Of a stretch of DNA of 64,000 bases, positions 27,745 to 38,081 are shown piece by piece. The stretch comes from Cohnella fermenti. Its GTDB lineage: Bacteria; Bacillota; Bacilli; Paenibacillales; Paenibacillaceae. The translations under genes were made by a program, and so were the position numbers. Under the pieces are notes generated by a model. It did not search any database. It saw only the letters and a program-made list of their open reading frames with translations, and was not told the DNA's origin. The stretch lies in assembly GCF_004801405.1 (NCBI RefSeq), contig NZ_SSOB01000035.1, positions 24,191 to 88,190 of the forward strand, in the 5' to 3' direction. Each line of letters opens with the position of its first letter. The first letter of the stretch is position 1.

Positions 27745-30375
27745 TCAATCGGCAGTCTCGACAACGGGGTTCTTCATCGTTCGCCGGAACATCTCTCCGT
27801 TGGGCAAGATGCGGTATTGAATCTCCCCGGCCTTGTCGGTTCGGTAATAAGGAATCCCGAGGGCGAAGAGTCGGTCCAGCACGACGGCATGAGGATGGCC
27901 GTACAGGTTGTTCCGCCCCGCCGAGATGACAACCTCTCCCGGAGCCCATGCTCGCAGCCAGGGCTCGGTGGACGAGCTCTTGCTGCCGTGATGGCCCGCT
28001 TTGAGTACGTCGACCTCCTCCGTCCCGGATTGCGTCAGCAGATTATTTTCCCCCTTCGCCTCCAGATCGCCGGGAAGCAGGAACGTCCTCCCGTATGCCG
28101 TCAGAAGAACGACGACGCTGCGATCGTTCTGCTCCTCCAGGATCGGAATGCCGGAGCCTTCGTCTCCCGACGCCGGATAGAGCACCCGGAGGGAGGTCGA
28201 AGCGTCCCATGTCCAACTCATCCCCGCATGCAGCGAGTACATCGGAATCCCGAGACTCTCCGCGCGCCGGAACAACTCCTCCGTCGTCTTGTCGCGTTTG
28301 ATCGTGCCATTGAACAGCAGCCTGCGCACCCGCACGGCATCCAGAACCGCAAGCGCGCCCCCGATATGATCCTGGTCCAGATGGCTTAAGAGGAGCCAGT
28401 CGAGGCTGCGAACGCCCCGCTGCTTCAGCAGGGGAACGACCGTCTTCTTCCCGACCTCGTACGGATCTCGCCGCAGCCGCCAAGCCTCCTTCTTGCCGAA
28501 CGACACCGTGCCTCCCGTATCGATCAACCCGAATTCCCCCGTGCCCGAGCGAACCAGAATGGAATCGCCCTGTCCGACATCGAGGAACATCACCTTCGCA
28601 TTGCGGTCGAGGAACGACGGCTGGACGCCCCAGAGCAGCCAAGCAGCCCATAAGACGGAGAGAAGCGGCAGGGGAATTCGGCTCGCCCGGGCATCCCGCG
28701 CTGCGGGGGAAGCCATCGGGTGGACGGCGGCATTGACGAGCGGAACCGTCTCCTCCCCCTCCGGACCCGCAAGCCTCTCCGGCATGCGCAAAGCGTCCAG
28801 CTCGGCGGCCGCACGCCGCCTTAATTCCGCAGCCTCCTGCTTATATGTATATAAACGATGCACAGCGATGAAAGTCGCGAACATGAGCCCGTAAGCGGCA
28901 AGAACCCACGGCAGCCCGGCTTGCGGCCAGTACGTCTGCAGCGCGCCTGCGCCTTCGGTCCATTCGATCGCCAGTTCGGTGAGGCGATTGCCCCACGATG
29001 CGACGTCCGCCGTCATTCGCCCGAGCGGGAACCAGAGTCCGGCCAGCGCCGCGGACGCCATTCCGAGCGGCATGATCGCGAAGCTGATGAACGGGACAAG
29101 AATCAGGTTCGCCGGAATCGAGAGCAGGTGAAACTGGTGAAAATAATAAACGGACACGGGAAACGAAACGGCGGTTGCGGTGAACGTCACAGCGAGTGCT
29201 CCTCTCGGGGCCTTCCAGGGAACGAGCGCCGAGAGCATTGTGTCCATTGTCGGAACGAACAGCAGCAAGCCGGCCGTCACGGCGAACGAGAGCTGGAAGC
29301 TGACGTTCTCCACAACCCGGGGCTGCAGCGCCATCATGACGAGCGCCGCCGCCGCAAGCAGATGCAGGCCGTCCTTGAGCTGGTTGCGACGGGCCATATA
29401 CAGCGCGAGCATCGCCATCAGGCAAGCCCTCACGGCGGAGGGAGAGGCTCCCGTCAGCAGCATGTAGAAGGGAAGCGCCGCAATCGCGAGCTCCAGCGAT
29501 CGTTCGCGCGAGAGTCGGAGCAGCGCGCCGGCCTGCAGCAGGATAAAAACAACGACGCCGACATGCAGACCCGATATGGCCAGCACATGCGTCAAGCCGA
29601 GGCGAGAGAAGTCCGCATATTGCTCCGGATCGAGATCGTCCACGATTCCGAGCACCAGCCCCTTCATGTAACCCCGATCCGTTCCATCGTAGAGGCGGTC
29701 CATCAGGCTGCCGAGCTTCTCTCTCCAGGCATCCGCCCACCGGAGCGGGAGCAGCCGCCACGGAGGCGCGGACGGGAGGACAGACGCCCCATCCGTCCCT
29801 TCGACGGTCAGCGTCCAGTGTATGCCGAGGCTGTCCAGGTAACGCCGATAATCGAAGCCGCCGAAGTTGCCCGCTTCGGCCGGCAGCCGCAGCTCTCCCC
29901 GCACGACGGCCTCGTCTCCCCGCTTCCATGAGGCTGCAACCCGCTGCTCCTCTTCCTTCTGGAGGTAGATTCGGATGAGCAGCTTCTCCCGGATCGGCGT
30001 CTCGCCCTCCTCTTCCGGCGGCAGCGAGATCGCGGCGGCTTCGAACTCGAACGTCGCGACGTCGCCGTCGACGGCTGCCGGTTCGGCGAGTATGCCGCGC
30101 ACGATTGCCTGAGCTTCGTCCGCCGCCCCCGGGAGGCGGTCGAGCTCGGAAGCGGCCTGCGCATCGGTGAAGGCGCGCTCGCCCGCCGCGGCCAACAGCG
30201 CTGCGGCGCATAACGCCGCAACTCTCCGCGAGCCCGGAGAAGCGATCGCATACGCCGCCAGCAGCAGCACCGCGCCGAGAAGGACGGCTGCGGCCGCCTT
30301 CCCTTGCCAGATCGACAGAATCGACGTCCCGAACGCCCAGCACGCGGCGAACGCAACAAGCGGCCTTCTGCTCAT
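27745..30375 (-). CDS. comEC: Competence DNA channel protein ComEC/Rec2
   Basis: An 876-aa polytopic membrane protein that moves single-stranded DNA across the membrane during transformation. It has an N-terminal DUF4131/OB-like region, a competence domain with many helices (about residues 225-500, including GLTHVLAISGLHVG), and a C-terminal metallo-beta-lactamase-like domain with FLDVGQGDSILVRSG, LLLSHLDQDHIGG and LKAGHHGSKSSS, which retains metal-binding residues. The ATG at 30375 has GGGGGAGG 6 nt before it; upstream frame extends into dispersed-repeat copy B and is rejected. A 550-bp gap separates it from comEB. Confidence 0.95.
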   Translation of the reverse strand: MSRRPLVAFAACWAFGTSILSIWQGKAAAAVLLGAVLLLAAYAIASPGSRRVAALCAAALLAAAGERAFTDAQAASELDRLPGAADEAQAIVRGILAEPAAVDGDVATFEFEAAAISLPPEEEGETPIREKLLIRIYLQKEEEQRVAASWKRGDEAVVRGELRLPAEAGNFGGFDYRRYLDSLGIHWTLTVEGTDGASVLPSAPPWRLLPLRWADAWREKLGSLMDRLYDGTDRGYMKGLVLGIVDDLDPEQYADFSRLGLTHVLAISGLHVGVVVFILLQAGALLRLSRERSLELAIAALPFYMLLTGASPSAVRACLMAMLALYMARRNQLKDGLHLLAAAALVMMALQPRVVENVSFQLSFAVTAGLLLFVPTMDTMLSALVPWKAPRGALAVTFTATAVSFPVSVYYFHQFHLLSIPANLILVPFISFAIMPLGMASAALAGLWFPLGRMTADVASWGNRLTELAIEWTEGAGALQTYWPQAGLPWVLAAYGLMFATFIAVHRLYTYKQEAAELRRRAAAELDALRMPERLAGPEGEETVPLVNAAVHPMASPAARDARASRIPLPLLSVLWAAWLLWGVQPSFLDRNAKVMFLDVGQGDSILVRSGTGEFGLIDTGGTVSFGKKEAWRLRRDPYEVGKKTVVPLLKQRGVRSLDWLLLSHLDQDHIGGALAVLDAVRVRRLLFNGTIKRDKTTEELFRRAESLGIPMYSLHAGMSWTWDASTSLRVLYPASGDEGSGIPILEEQNDRSVVVLLTAYGRTFLLPGDLEAKGENNLLTQSGTEEVDVLKAGHHGSKSSSTEPWLRAWAPGEVVISAGRNNLYGHPHAVVLDRLFALGIPYYRTDKAGEIQYRILPNGEMFRRTMKNPVVETAD

Positions 30376-30498
30376 GGTCATCCTCCCCCTCGTTAAGAAG
30401 AACTGCCCGGGAAGCTCGCCTCGACGGTTCCCCGCAGCTATTCCAGACACACTGTTCGCACCTTCGCCGGTGTCGGTTGCCCTGTGCTCCGGTGTCTT

Positions 30499-30755
30499 TG
30501 GCGATTTTACGAATTTTATATGATTTTTCACATTCATCGGCCTGAATTAGCGGGAATCGCGGCGTTTTATGTGATTTTTAGCATACATGCGGGATTTCCG
30601 GCTGGAATTGCCGCTATGTATGTGGTTTTTCACATTCGTTGCACCTCGAGGCCGCTTTCGCCTCCGAATGTATGCTGTTTCTCACATAGAATCGGCCAAC
30701 CTGCCCGTTGTCGCACCGCACGAATGTGGAATTTCACATAAATTCCCGGTAGCCG
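30499..30755. repeat. Dispersed ~200-bp repeat, copy B
   Basis: Same block as copies A and C, with about 45 extra bases carrying another TATGTGG...TTTTTCACATT dyad. It includes TTTTATGTGATTTTTAGCAT near 30565 and AATGTGGAATTTCACATAAA near 30723. It lies between the comEB terminator and comEC, so any comEC transcript starting at comEB must cross it. A weaker resemblance to copy C continues leftwards to about 30410. Confidence 0.8.
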
Positions 30756-30783
30756 GAAGTATGGGCGGCAGCTCCATTCCAGC

Positions 30784-30825
30784 AAAAAAAGAACCCCGCC
30801 GCCCGTAGGCGACGAGGTTCTTCCT
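30784..30825 (-). terminator. comEB intrinsic terminator
   Basis: On the minus strand AAGAACCTCGTCGCC pairs with GGCGGCGGGGTTCTT (one or two mismatches) and is followed by a run of seven T. It is about 100 nt past the comEB stop. GCACGTATCCGGTT is duplicated at 30835-30880 just before it. Confidence 0.85.
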
Positions 30826-30927
30826 CGTCTGGTTTGCACGTATCCGGTTGGTCGCATCTAGTCCGCACGTATCCGGTTTGCCCGTATCCGCTTGCTCCGT
30901 CGAGCGCGCGGCGATCATGCCCGCCGC

Positions 30928-31455
30928 TCAGCCCGCCGAGACGTCCTGCACTTCGGTGTCGGGGGGAGGCGTGTAGCCGTCAAGCTGCCGGAACTGAATG
31001 CCGCGCTGGCGCATCAGAGCCGTGACCTTCTCCTGATCCTTCGGATAGGCGCGATGGTACACGATCTCGGTGACGCCGCTGTTCGCGAGCATGTTCGAGC
31101 ATGTCCAGCACGGCTGGTCCGTGACGTACACCGTTGAGCCCTCGCGGTCGATCCGGTCCGTGAAGAGCAGCAGATTCTGCTCCGCATGGATCGTCCGAAT
31201 GCAGCGCTGCTTCTTGATCAGCCCGGTCGCTTCGCTTCCCGGGGGCGGATTCTCGAACTCCTCCACGATCATGCAGCCGTCCTCGGAGCAGTCCGGGACG
31301 CCCATCGGCGCGCCGTTGTAGGCCGTCCCGAGCAGCTTCTTGCCCTGCACGAGCACCGCCCCGACGTGCCTTCTCGGGCAACGGGAACGAGTCGACGCCA
31401 TAAACGCCATATCCATGAAGTAAGTATCCCAGTCCTTGCGTACCGTCTGTGCCAT
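30928..31455 (-). CDS. comEB: ComEB / dCMP deaminase family protein
   Basis: A 175-aa zinc-dependent deaminase, similar to dCMP deaminases that make dUMP for thymidylate synthesis. The zinc motifs are TIHAEQN and QPCWTCSNM. The N-terminus has CPRRHVGAVLV and AYNGAPMG. It is kept in the late competence operon in Bacillus, although its role in DNA uptake is doubtful. AGGAGG lies about 11 nt before the ATG. Here it is split from comEA by metY and from comEC by a terminator and a repeat. Confidence 0.93.
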   Translation of the reverse strand: MAQTVRKDWDTYFMDMAFMASTRSRCPRRHVGAVLVQGKKLLGTAYNGAPMGVPDCSEDGCMIVEEFENPPPGSEATGLIKKQRCIRTIHAEQNLLLFTDRIDREGSTVYVTDQPCWTCSNMLANSGVTEIVYHRAYPKDQEKVTALMRQRGIQFRQLDGYTPPPDTEVQDVSAG

Positions 31456-31508
31456 TCCGATCCCTGCCTCCTGCTGACTGCCCTACCTCCCTAGAATACC
31501 TCGTTCCG

Positions 31509-32801
<1,293 letters not shown>

Positions 32802-32902
32802 CTTTATATCCTCCCATACCTCTCACATTGTGTTAATTCCGTTCTATTGTCTCACATTTTTATCCAAGTGAGAAGATGGGAATTACAACAACGGGAGAAT
32901 TC

Positions 32903-33511
32903 TCAGACCCTCACCTGATCGCGAAGGCCCGCAAGCAGCTTCTCCCCGATCCCGTTCACCTTAAGCAGCTCCTCCACGCTGCGGAAAGCCCCGTGCTCCG
33001 CACGGTAGGCGACGATGGCCTGCGCCTTGGACGGCCCGATCCCCTTCAGGCTGTCGAGCTGCTCGGCGGTCGCCGAATTCAGGTCCAGCCGATTGTCGGG
33101 CGCAGCCACGGGGACGGCCACAGGCGCGGCGGCCGGAGCGGCAGCGGCAGTCCCGGCCGAAGCAGCGCCGGAATTCGCCTCAGCGCCCGGCGAGCCGGGC
33201 AGAGGCGCAGCAGCTTGGCCCGCGGACGGCGCAGCGGCAGCGGAGACGGCATCGACCGCCGAGGTGCCCGAGTCGGACGCCGGTGTCGCCGCAGCCGCGT
33301 CGGTGCCCGCCGAAGCTTGCGGCGTCGGCTCCGCGGACGCCGAACCGGCGAGCGCCTCCGCCACTTGCCCGTTCACCGGGCTCCAGCCCGGAACGGCTCC
33401 ATTCGCCGGCTGCAGGAATGCCCACATCAGAAGCGCAACGCCGGCCAGCGCGGTAGCCCCCGCGGCCAAGCCTCTGCGACCGCTGGCGGAACGGCTCCCG
33501 TTATCGTTCAT
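32903..33511 (-). CDS. comEA: Competence DNA receptor ComEA
   Basis: A 202-aa membrane-anchored DNA-binding protein. It has one TM helix at about residues 15-33, a long Ala/Pro/Ser-rich tether (about 35-135), and a C-terminal pair of helix-hairpin-helix motifs (LDLNSATAEQLDSLKGIGPS and VEELLKVNGIGEKLLAGL). It binds incoming duplex DNA at the cell surface and passes it to ComEC. The ATG at 33511 has GAGGAGG about 8 nt before it. It is divergent from comER. Confidence 0.93.
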   Translation of the reverse strand: MNDNGSRSASGRRGLAAGATALAGVALLMWAFLQPANGAVPGWSPVNGQVAEALAGSASAEPTPQASAGTDAAAATPASDSGTSAVDAVSAAAAPSAGQAAAPLPGSPGAEANSGAASAGTAAAAPAAAPVAVPVAAPDNRLDLNSATAEQLDSLKGIGPSKAQAIVAYRAEHGAFRSVEELLKVNGIGEKLLAGLRDQVRV

Positions 33512-33619
33512 CCTGAATTCCTCCTCGCTCTGGATAATTGTTGGAAAAAGCGAATGACGTCCATGCCCTGCCACATACAATGGGAAGAAGCAACAGGCTT
33601 CAAAGGGGAGGGGTCGAAG

Positions 33620-34444
33620 ATGAAGGTCGGCTTCATCGGCGCTGGCAGCATGGGCAGCATGTTGACCGGGTCATTCATCCGTTCCGGGGCGCTTCGCCCC
33701 TCGGACATTATCCTGTCCACACGCACGCTGGCCAAGGCGAACGCGCTCGCAGGCCGGTATCCCGGCCTCCAGGTCGCCCCCTCGAATGCCGCCGCGGCTC
33801 AAGGCTGCGATCTGATCTTCCTGTGCGTGAAGCCGCTGGACTTCCGCCAAGTGCTTCCCGAGATCGCTCCCGGCTTGCAGCCTCGGCAGATCGTCGTCTC
33901 CATCACGAGCCCCGTTCGGCTCTCCGCGCTGGAGGAGCATCTGCCGTGCAAAATCGCCAAGGTCATTCCAAGCATCGCCAACGAGACGCTGGCCGGCTCT
34001 TCGCTTGTCATGTTCGGCAGCCGGCTGGACGAACGCGACCGGGCGCTGATCTTCCGCCTGTTCTCGGCGATCAGCCGCCCTCTCGAGATCGCGGAGGACG
34101 AGGTCAGGGTCGCCTCGGACATCGCGAGCTGCGGGCCGGCCTTCATGGCCAACCTGCTCGAGCAATTCATCGAAGCCGCCGTCGCGACAGCGGGGATCGC
34201 TTCCGAGACCGCCTCGGTGCTCGCCCGGGATATGCTGCTCGGCACCGCCCGGCTGCTGCAGACCGCGGGCTGTTCCCCGGCCGAGCTGCAGAAGCGGGTG
34301 TCCGTCCCCGGCGGCATTACGGCCGCCGCCCTGGAGGAACTCAAGGACGCGACAAACGGCGCGTTCCTCCGAGTGCTTCAAGCGACGCACGCCAAGTTCG
34401 CGGAGGACCTGGACAAAGTCGAAGCGTCCCTCACCCGCACGTAG
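33620..34444 (+). CDS. comER: ComER, pyrroline-5-carboxylate reductase family
   Basis: A 274-aa NAD(P)-binding protein. The N-terminal Rossmann motif is VGFIGAGSMG. The C-terminal helical domain includes SCGPAFMANLLEQFIEAA and VSVPGGITAAALEELK, as in ProC. ComER proteins are encoded opposite comEA in Bacillus, as here; a role in sporulation and biofilm control is reported there. AGGGGAGGGG lies 6 nt before the ATG; the longer upstream frame overlaps comEA antisense and is rejected. Confidence 0.9.
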   Translation: MKVGFIGAGSMGSMLTGSFIRSGALRPSDIILSTRTLAKANALAGRYPGLQVAPSNAAAAQGCDLIFLCVKPLDFRQVLPEIAPGLQPRQIVVSITSPVRLSALEEHLPCKIAKVIPSIANETLAGSSLVMFGSRLDERDRALIFRLFSAISRPLEIAEDEVRVASDIASCGPAFMANLLEQFIEAAVATAGIASETASVLARDMLLGTARLLQTAGCSPAELQKRVSVPGGITAAALEELKDATNGAFLRVLQATHAKFAEDLDKVEASLTRT

Positions 34445-34461
34445 CAAGGCCGGAAAAGAAT

Positions 34462-34499
34462 AAGGGGCGGTCCTCTCCTTGTGAGAGAGGCCGCCCCTT
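34462..34499. terminator. Bidirectional terminator between comER and leuS
   Basis: AAGGGGCGG (34462-34470) pairs with CCGCCCCTT (34491-34499), with a further CTCTC/GAGAG inside. It is 17 nt past the comER stop and 5 nt past the leuS stop. It can serve both strands. Confidence 0.8.
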
Positions 34500-34504
34500 C
34501 CTAG

Positions 34505-36940
34505 TTAGTTGGCTACAATGTTGACGAGCTTGCCCTTAACGGCTATGACCTTGCGAATCGTCTTGCCTGCGATGAGCAACTGCACCTTCTCGAGGCCGAG
34601 CGCCTTCTCTTCCAAGCCGGCTTCGTCCAACTCGGCCGCAACCAGCACGCGTTCGGCGATCTTGCCGTTCACCTGAACGACGATCTCGACTTCGGCGTCC
34701 ACGGTCAGCGCCGGATCATATTCCGGCCAAGCCGCGTAGCTGATCGAGCCTTCGTGGCCCAGGCGCTCCCACAGTTCTTCCGCGATATGCGGAGCGGTCG
34801 GGGAGAGCAACTGAACGAAGTTCTCCATCGCCCGCTTCGGCAGAACGTCTGTCTTGTACGCTTCATTGATGAAGATCATCATCTGGCTGATCGCCGTGTT
34901 GAAGCGCAGGCCCTCGTAGTCCTCGGTAATCTTCTTGATCGTCTTGTGCCACGTGCGGCGGAACGACTCGTCGCCCGGCACGTCTTGGATCTTCTCGTTC
35001 AGATTGCCGTTATCGTCCACGAACAATCTCCAGACGCGGCCGAGGAAGCGGTACATCCCTTCGACGCCGTTCGTGTTCCACGGCTTCGTCGCTTCCAGCG
35101 GACCCATGAACATCTCGTACAGGCGGAGCGTATCCGCGCCGAACTCGCCGACGATGTCGTCCGGATTGATGACGTTGCCGCGGGACTTGGACATCTTCTC
35201 GTTGTTCGTGCCGAGAATCATCCCTTGGTTGACGAGCTTGTGGAACGGCTCCTTCGTGGAGACGACGCCGATGTCGTACAGCACCTTGTGCCAGAAGCGG
35301 GCATACAGCAAGTGAAGCACCGCGTGCTCGGCGCCGCCGATGTACAGATCGACCGGCAGCCACATCTTCTGCTTCTCGAAGGAGACAAGCTCCTTGTCGT
35401 TCTTCGGGTCGATGAAGCGCAGGTAGTACCAGGAGCTGCCCGCCCACTGCGGCATCGTGTTCGTCTCGCGGCGAGCCTTGCGCCCGTCCTTGCCGACGCA
35501 GTTCACCCACTCCGTCGCGTTGGCCAGCGGAGACTCGCCCGTGCCGGACGGCTCGATTCTGTCCATCTCCGGCAGCAGCAGCGGAAGCTCCTCTTCCGGA
35601 ACGGTCTCCATCGTGCCGTCCTCGAAGTGCAGCACCGGGATCGGCTCGCCCCAATAGCGCTGGCGGCTGAACAGCCAGTCGCGCAGCCGGTACGTGGTCT
35701 TGCCCTTGCCCTTGCCGTTCGCTTCGAGCCAGTCGATCATCGCCGCAATCGCGTCCGGCGTGGACTTGCCGTTCAGGAAGTCCGAGTTCACATGCTCGCC
35801 GTCGCCGGTGAACGCCGCTTCCTTCACATTGCCGCCGCTGACGACTTCGACGATCGCCAGGCCGAACTTCGTCGCGAACTCCCAGTCGCGCTCGTCATGG
35901 CCCGGAACGGCCATGATCGCGCCGGTGCCGTAACCGGCAAGGACGTAGTCGGCGATCCAGATCGGCAGCTTCTCGCCGCTGACCGGATTGACCGCGTAAG
36001 CGCCGGTGAAGACGCCCGTCTTCTCCTTCGCCAGCTCCGTCCGCTCCAGATCGCTCTTGCGCGACGCTTGCTCGATATACTCGTCTACCGCAGCCTTCTG
36101 CTCGGCCGTCGTAATGACGGACACCAGCTCGTGCTCCGGAGCCAGCACGCAATACGTCGCCCCGAACAGCGTGTCCGGCCGGGTCGTGAATACGGTCAGC
36201 GCCTGCCCTGCATGGCCGTCGATCGCGAACGCCGCTTCCGCGCCGGTCGACTTGCCGATCCAGTTGCGCTGCATGTCCTTGATGCTCTCGGACCAGTCCA
36301 ACTCCTCCAGGTCGGCCAAGAGGCGCTCCGCGTACTCGGTAATCTTCAGCATCCACTGGCGCATCGGCTTGCGCACGACCGGATGGCCGCCGCGCTCGCT
36401 CTTGCCGTCGATGACTTCCTCGTTCGCCAGCGTCGTGCCGAGCGCCTCGCACCAGTTGACCGGCACTTCGGCGATGTACGCAAGCCCCTTCTTATACAAT
36501 TGGATAAAAATCCACTGCGTCCACTTGTAGTAATCCGGATCGGTTGTGCTGACCTCGTGGTCCCAGTCGTACGAGAAGCCGAGCGACTTGATCTGGCGGC
36601 GGAAGTTGTCGATGTTCACCTTCGTGAACTCGGCCGGATGGCGGCCCGTCTGAATCGCGTATTGCTCGGCCGGCAAGCCGAACGCGTCCCAGCCCATCGG
36701 ATGCAGCACGTTGAAGCCGCGCATCCGCTTGAAGCGGCTCACGATGTCCGTCGCCGTGTAGCCTTCCGGATGGCCGACGTGAAGGCCCGCCCCGGACGGA
36801 TAAGGGAACATGTCGAGTGCGTAGAACTTCGGTTTGCCCGCATCGCTTGTCGTGCGGAAGGTCTTATTCTCGTCCCAGTAGCTCTGCCACTTGGGCTCGA
36901 TCGTCTGCGGCTTGTAGCCGTGCGGATTGTCTTGCGCCAT
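34505..36940 (-). CDS. leuS: Leucyl-tRNA synthetase
   Basis: An 811-aa class I synthetase that charges tRNA-Leu. The HIGH-type motif is in FPYPSGAGLHVGHPEGYTAT (near residue 42), the CP1 editing domain covers about 220-410, and KMSKS is in NNEKMSKSRGN (near 580). The anticodon-binding and C-terminal domains are complete. The ATG at 36940 is chosen behind GGAGAGGGG and gives MAQDNPHGYKP, typical for the family. It is controlled by the T-box leader upstream. Confidence 0.97.
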   Translation of the reverse strand: MAQDNPHGYKPQTIEPKWQSYWDENKTFRTTSDAGKPKFYALDMFPYPSGAGLHVGHPEGYTATDIVSRFKRMRGFNVLHPMGWDAFGLPAEQYAIQTGRHPAEFTKVNIDNFRRQIKSLGFSYDWDHEVSTTDPDYYKWTQWIFIQLYKKGLAYIAEVPVNWCEALGTTLANEEVIDGKSERGGHPVVRKPMRQWMLKITEYAERLLADLEELDWSESIKDMQRNWIGKSTGAEAAFAIDGHAGQALTVFTTRPDTLFGATYCVLAPEHELVSVITTAEQKAAVDEYIEQASRKSDLERTELAKEKTGVFTGAYAVNPVSGEKLPIWIADYVLAGYGTGAIMAVPGHDERDWEFATKFGLAIVEVVSGGNVKEAAFTGDGEHVNSDFLNGKSTPDAIAAMIDWLEANGKGKGKTTYRLRDWLFSRQRYWGEPIPVLHFEDGTMETVPEEELPLLLPEMDRIEPSGTGESPLANATEWVNCVGKDGRKARRETNTMPQWAGSSWYYLRFIDPKNDKELVSFEKQKMWLPVDLYIGGAEHAVLHLLYARFWHKVLYDIGVVSTKEPFHKLVNQGMILGTNNEKMSKSRGNVINPDDIVGEFGADTLRLYEMFMGPLEATKPWNTNGVEGMYRFLGRVWRLFVDDNGNLNEKIQDVPGDESFRRTWHKTIKKITEDYEGLRFNTAISQMMIFINEAYKTDVLPKRAMENFVQLLSPTAPHIAEELWERLGHEGSISYAAWPEYDPALTVDAEVEIVVQVNGKIAERVLVAAELDEAGLEEKALGLEKVQLLIAGKTIRKVIAVKGKLVNIVAN

Positions 36941-36982
36941 TATCGTAAACCCCTCTCCATTAACCACAACCAGTATTGAGCC

Positions 36983-37262
36983 AACAAAAAAACCTCCAGC
37001 CCCCAGCGTCGGAAATTCACGCTAGGGACGAGAGGATTATTCCCGTGGTACCACCCTAGTTGACGGTCAGCCCTGCTTGGGCATCGCGTCCACTCTTCCT
37101 TCGTAACGAGAAGGCGACGCCGCGCTTGCCGTTAACATAACGGGTTGTGCGCGGCAGCTCCAAGGCGAGTTCGCGAAGTTCCGCCAACCGGCTTGCACCG
37201 AAGCGCCGGCTCTCTGCATGACGGGTTGCTCGCTACTGCTCCTTTTCCCAGCCGATAAATAT
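36983..37262 (-). ncRNA. T-box leader of leuS
   Basis: On the minus strand the leader contains a stem I with the AGAGA-type element, a putative specifier codon CTC (37167-37169, Leu) in GCGAACTCGCC, the T-box core AGGGTGGTACCACGGGAA (37040-37057), and a terminator: a stem from about 36992 to 37035 followed by seven T. Uncharged tRNA-Leu should stabilise the antiterminator. Specifier identity agrees with leuS. Confidence 0.92.
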
Positions 37263-37268
37263 GCCCTG

Positions 37269-37298
37269 ATTATAGCCAACCGGCACGAACGCTGTCAA
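37269..37298 (-). promoter_or_regulatory. leuS T-box promoter
   Basis: On the minus strand: TTGACA (37293-37298), 18-bp spacer, TATAAT (37269-37274). Consensus boxes, placed directly before the T-box. Confidence 0.85.
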
Positions 37299-37308
37299 GC
37301 GCCGCGCC

Positions 37309-37929
37309 CTATTCCGTACCGACTCCGTTCCAGAACAGATCGACGATCAGCTTGGACAGGTCCTCCCCGGCCGTCTCCCCCGACAGATCGTCTTCCCGGT
37401 TCCCGAGCATGAGCAGCGCGGCGAACGAATGGGCCAACACCATCGGGCTGAGCGGAGAAGCGATCTCCTTGGCCGCAATCGCCCGCTCGAAGTAATCGGC
37501 CAGCACCTGATGGATGCCGTGCTCGGCCCTGCGAATCTGCTCCTGCTGCTCCTTCGACAGAAAATGAAGCGCCTCCCGCATCATGGACTCGAACTCCACG
37601 TGTGTCGACGCCATTTTCGCCCGGGCTACCCTCTCCAGACGCGTCCGCAGACTGCCTTCCTGGGTCAGAATTCGGGTCGTGAAGCCGCAGATTCGCCCCA
37701 TCATCCCGGTTATCGCTTCCGTAAAAAGCTGCGCCTTATTGGAGAAATAATAGTAGACCGAAGCTTTGGTCACGCCGGCCTTCTCCGCGATCTGGTTGAT
37801 CGAGACAGGCTCGTACCCGAATTCCATGAACATCAGGGATGCCGCATCGAGCACCGTGTCGCGCATCGAAGCCGCCTGTTCGCCGCCTCTCGGTCGCCCG
37901 GGCGCCCTTCTGGGCTTCGTCTTGTCCAT
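37309..37929 (-). CDS. TetR/AcrR family transcriptional regulator
   Basis: A 206-aa repressor. The N-terminal helix-turn-helix is SINQIAEKAGVTKASVYYYF (about residues 43-62), and the C-terminal ligand domain is helical. The ATG at 37929 has GAGGG 7 nt before it; an in-frame ATG nine codons upstream lacks a Shine-Dalgarno sequence. It is divergent from the MMPL exporter gene, with a perfect palindrome between them. It probably represses the exporter until its substrate binds. Confidence 0.9.
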   Translation of the reverse strand: MDKTKPRRAPGRPRGGEQAASMRDTVLDAASLMFMEFGYEPVSINQIAEKAGVTKASVYYYFSNKAQLFTEAITGMMGRICGFTTRILTQEGSLRTRLERVARAKMASTHVEFESMMREALHFLSKEQQEQIRRAEHGIHQVLADYFERAIAAKEIASPLSPMVLAHSFAALLMLGNREDDLSGETAGEDLSKLIVDLFWNGVGTE

Positions 37930-37999
37930 CCTCCAACCCTCACTCCGTATTCGCATGCGTTCCAATTATCATACCTGAAAAAAAACACACAATCTACAT

Positions 38000-38028
38000 T
38001 TGATAATTAACCCTAGGGTTAATATAAT
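38000..38028 (+). promoter_or_regulatory. mmpL-type promoter with TetR operator in the spacer
   Basis: TTGATA (38000-38005), 17-bp spacer, TATAAT (38023-38028). The perfect palindrome ATTAACCCTAGGGTTAAT (38006-38023) fills the whole spacer and touches the -10 box. A bound repressor would block the promoter. Confidence 0.8.
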
Positions 38029-38081
38029 AAACGCTAAGGATGTTGTTAAACCATAATGGCGAGAGATGCCGGGGAGAGAAG

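Noticed and set aside
30376..30537. N-terminal extension of ComEC by 54 residues
   Set aside because: It runs into dispersed-repeat copy B; the ATG at 30375 has an ideal Shine-Dalgarno sequence and gives the usual family start.
32802..32902. SAM riboswitch or T-box before metY
   Set aside because: Only about 100 bp are available and no riboswitch core or terminator-antiterminator pair is visible.
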